Of a DNA stretch of 64,000 bases, positions 63,084 to 64,000 are shown piece by piece. The translations under genes were made by a program, and so were the position numbers. Below the pieces are notes generated by a model. That model did not search any database. It saw nothing but the letters and a program-made list of their open reading frames with translations, and was not told where the DNA came from. Numbering within the stretch: the first letter of the stretch is position 1; each line of letters opens with the position of its first letter. The DNA comes from Lichenicola sp964248625 (GTDB lineage: Bacteria; Pseudomonadota; Alphaproteobacteria; Acetobacterales; Acetobacteraceae), in the NCBI GenBank assembly GCA_964248625.1, contig CAXTZG010000004.1, forward strand, positions 1-64,000, read 5' to 3'.

Positions 63084-63166
63084 CGGCTGTCGCGCGGGGC
63101 GCGGGACGTTCACCAGACGTCTCGCCGGGCACCGGATCTTGCATCGCTCGGCGTCCTGCTGAATGT

Positions 63167-64000
63167 ATGGCGCCGATGAAGATCCTGTTCACGTTCGAGA
63201 ACGTCCTGCCGAGTGCCGAGGCGGACGCGGAAGTCTTCATCTCCACGGCAAGACATCTTGCGCCGTCGCTATCGGGGTCCTGGCTTCACGTGCCGGCATC
63301 GCGCGACGCCGATGGCACGGCGATCGCCGCGCTGGCCGGCATGCCGGTGGTTCGCGCTTACGCCCCGGTTCGGCCGGCGGCGCTGCGACACATCTTCTGC
63401 GGGCTGACCCTCGTGGTTCGCAAGGAGTTCCGGCAGGCGGATCTCGTCTACACGCGAAACCTGTGGGTGGCGTGGCTGGCGGTGCTGTTCGGTCAGACGG
63501 TCGTTTTTGACCATTATCGCCCATGGCCCGATCAGATCCCGCCGCTGCAGCCCTTGATATACCGGCTGATGTGCAATCGCCGGTTTCTGGTCAATATCTG
63601 TCACTCGGACTACACCAGGGGCAAGTATCGCGAGCTGGGCGTGCCGGAGCGCAAGCTGGTGCGCGTCTGGAACGGCTACGAGCCGCGATCCCTCCAGCCC
63701 TTCGTCTCGAGCGAGGTTGCCAAGCGGTCGATCGGCGTTCCGGCAGACCGCAAGATCGCGGTCTATACGGGACGGATCAACCACAAGAAGGGGCTCGATC
63801 TGGTGGTGGAGGCCGCCAGAAGGCTTGCCGACATCACGTTCATTCTGGTCGGCTCGTATGGAGACGGCCCGATCGAGACGATGGCGAAGTCCGTCTCCAA
63901 CATCCGGCTGGTTTCCTGGCAGCCGCCCGAGACGCTCAGGCAGTACATCTTCGCCGCGGACGTCCTGCTGATACCGCCATCCTGGCGGCCATTGGCGGAA
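63167..64000 (+). CDS. GT4-family glycosyltransferase (cut by window end)
   Basis: From ATG 63167 an open frame runs off the end of the window (278 codons seen). It begins MAPMKILFTFENVLPSAEAD, then FDHYRPWPDQIPP, CHSDYTRGKYRELGVPERKL and the GT-B C-terminal domain VYTGRINHKKGLDLVVEAAR, ADITFILVGSYGDG and FAADVLLIPPSWRPL, where the donor-binding E-x(7)-E is just beyond the end. A retaining glycosyltransferase of surface or lipid glycans, substrate unknown. The start is likely 63167 or 63176. Confidence 0.85.
   Translation, partial: MAPMKILFTFENVLPSAEADAEVFISTARHLAPSLSGSWLHVPASRDADGTAIAALAGMPVVRAYAPVRPAALRHIFCGLTLVVRKEFRQADLVYTRNLWVAWLAVLFGQTVVFDHYRPWPDQIPPLQPLIYRLMCNRRFLVNICHSDYTRGKYRELGVPERKLVRVWNGYEPRSLQPFVSSEVAKRSIGVPADRKIAVYTGRINHKKGLDLVVEAARRLADITFILVGSYGDGPIETMAKSVSNIRLVSWQPPETLRQYIFAADVLLIPPSWRPLAE

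Noticed and set aside
1..64000. CRISPR arrays, tRNA, rRNA, riboswitches
   Set aside because: No regularly spaced repeats, cloverleaf-like genes or rRNA segments were noticed by eye; a covariance-model search was not possible.

Overview
The window is high-GC DNA. Gene families, GC-rich codon use and overlapping start/stop codons suggest an alphaproteobacterium, with Acetobacteraceae as my best guess; there is no rRNA or tRNA here to prove it. About 40 genes look intact. Between them lie stretches of decayed DNA: insertion-sequence pieces, a dnaE2 remnant, a truncated dehydrogenase and broken chemosensory genes.

Layout. 0-12 kb is a patchwork: an IS5-type transposase tail, a PNGase A-like secreted amidase, an ATP-grasp protein, IS701-type debris, an AT-rich DUF1796 gene, a dnaE2 remnant, a lipoprotein, IS debris, a secreted beta-helix protein, a compact cluster of four unknown small genes, an acetyltransferase and a chemoreceptor. 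12.8-22.2 kb is one nine-gene operon for uptake and catabolism of a polyol or unusual sugar: split transketolase, FGGY kinase, ribose-type ABC transporter, two short-chain dehydrogenases and a SorC-type regulator. A perfect 14-bp palindrome upstream is its likely operator, and a strong hairpin follows the binding-protein gene. 22.4-34.6 kb holds an acyltransferase with an in-frame TGA, a large sensor diguanylate cyclase, a tiny secreted protein with a repeated CGHHY motif, an M1 peptidase, hflX, an esterase and a cyclopropane-fatty-acid synthase-like gene. 35.1-39.4 kb is a reduced type II secretion cluster (pseudopilin G, prepilin peptidase, E, F).

39.7-50.3 kb carries a lytic transglycosylase, a Tat-exported ferritin-like protein and a glycan locus: acyltransferase, a ~1575-residue FkbM/triple-glycosyltransferase fusion, a further glycosyltransferase, a divergent FkbM methyltransferase and a lipoprotein. 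50.3-53.5 kb has a flavin reductase, then remnants of CheB/CheR-type hybrid kinases beside an orphan receiver. 53.5-58.3 kb is a three-gene operon pairing a GH3 acyl-amido synthetase with a penicillin-acylase-type amidohydrolase and an alpha/beta hydrolase. 58.5-64 kb contains a protein with a C-terminal discoidin-like domain overlapping a TrmO-like gene, an AsmA-family protein and a glycosyltransferase cut by the window end.

The most promising leads for undescribed biology are the sugar operon, the GH3/Ntn-hydrolase operon (probably CTG-initiated), the multi-domain glycosyltransferase and the CGHHY peptide. All functional calls come from reading motifs; no database search was run.
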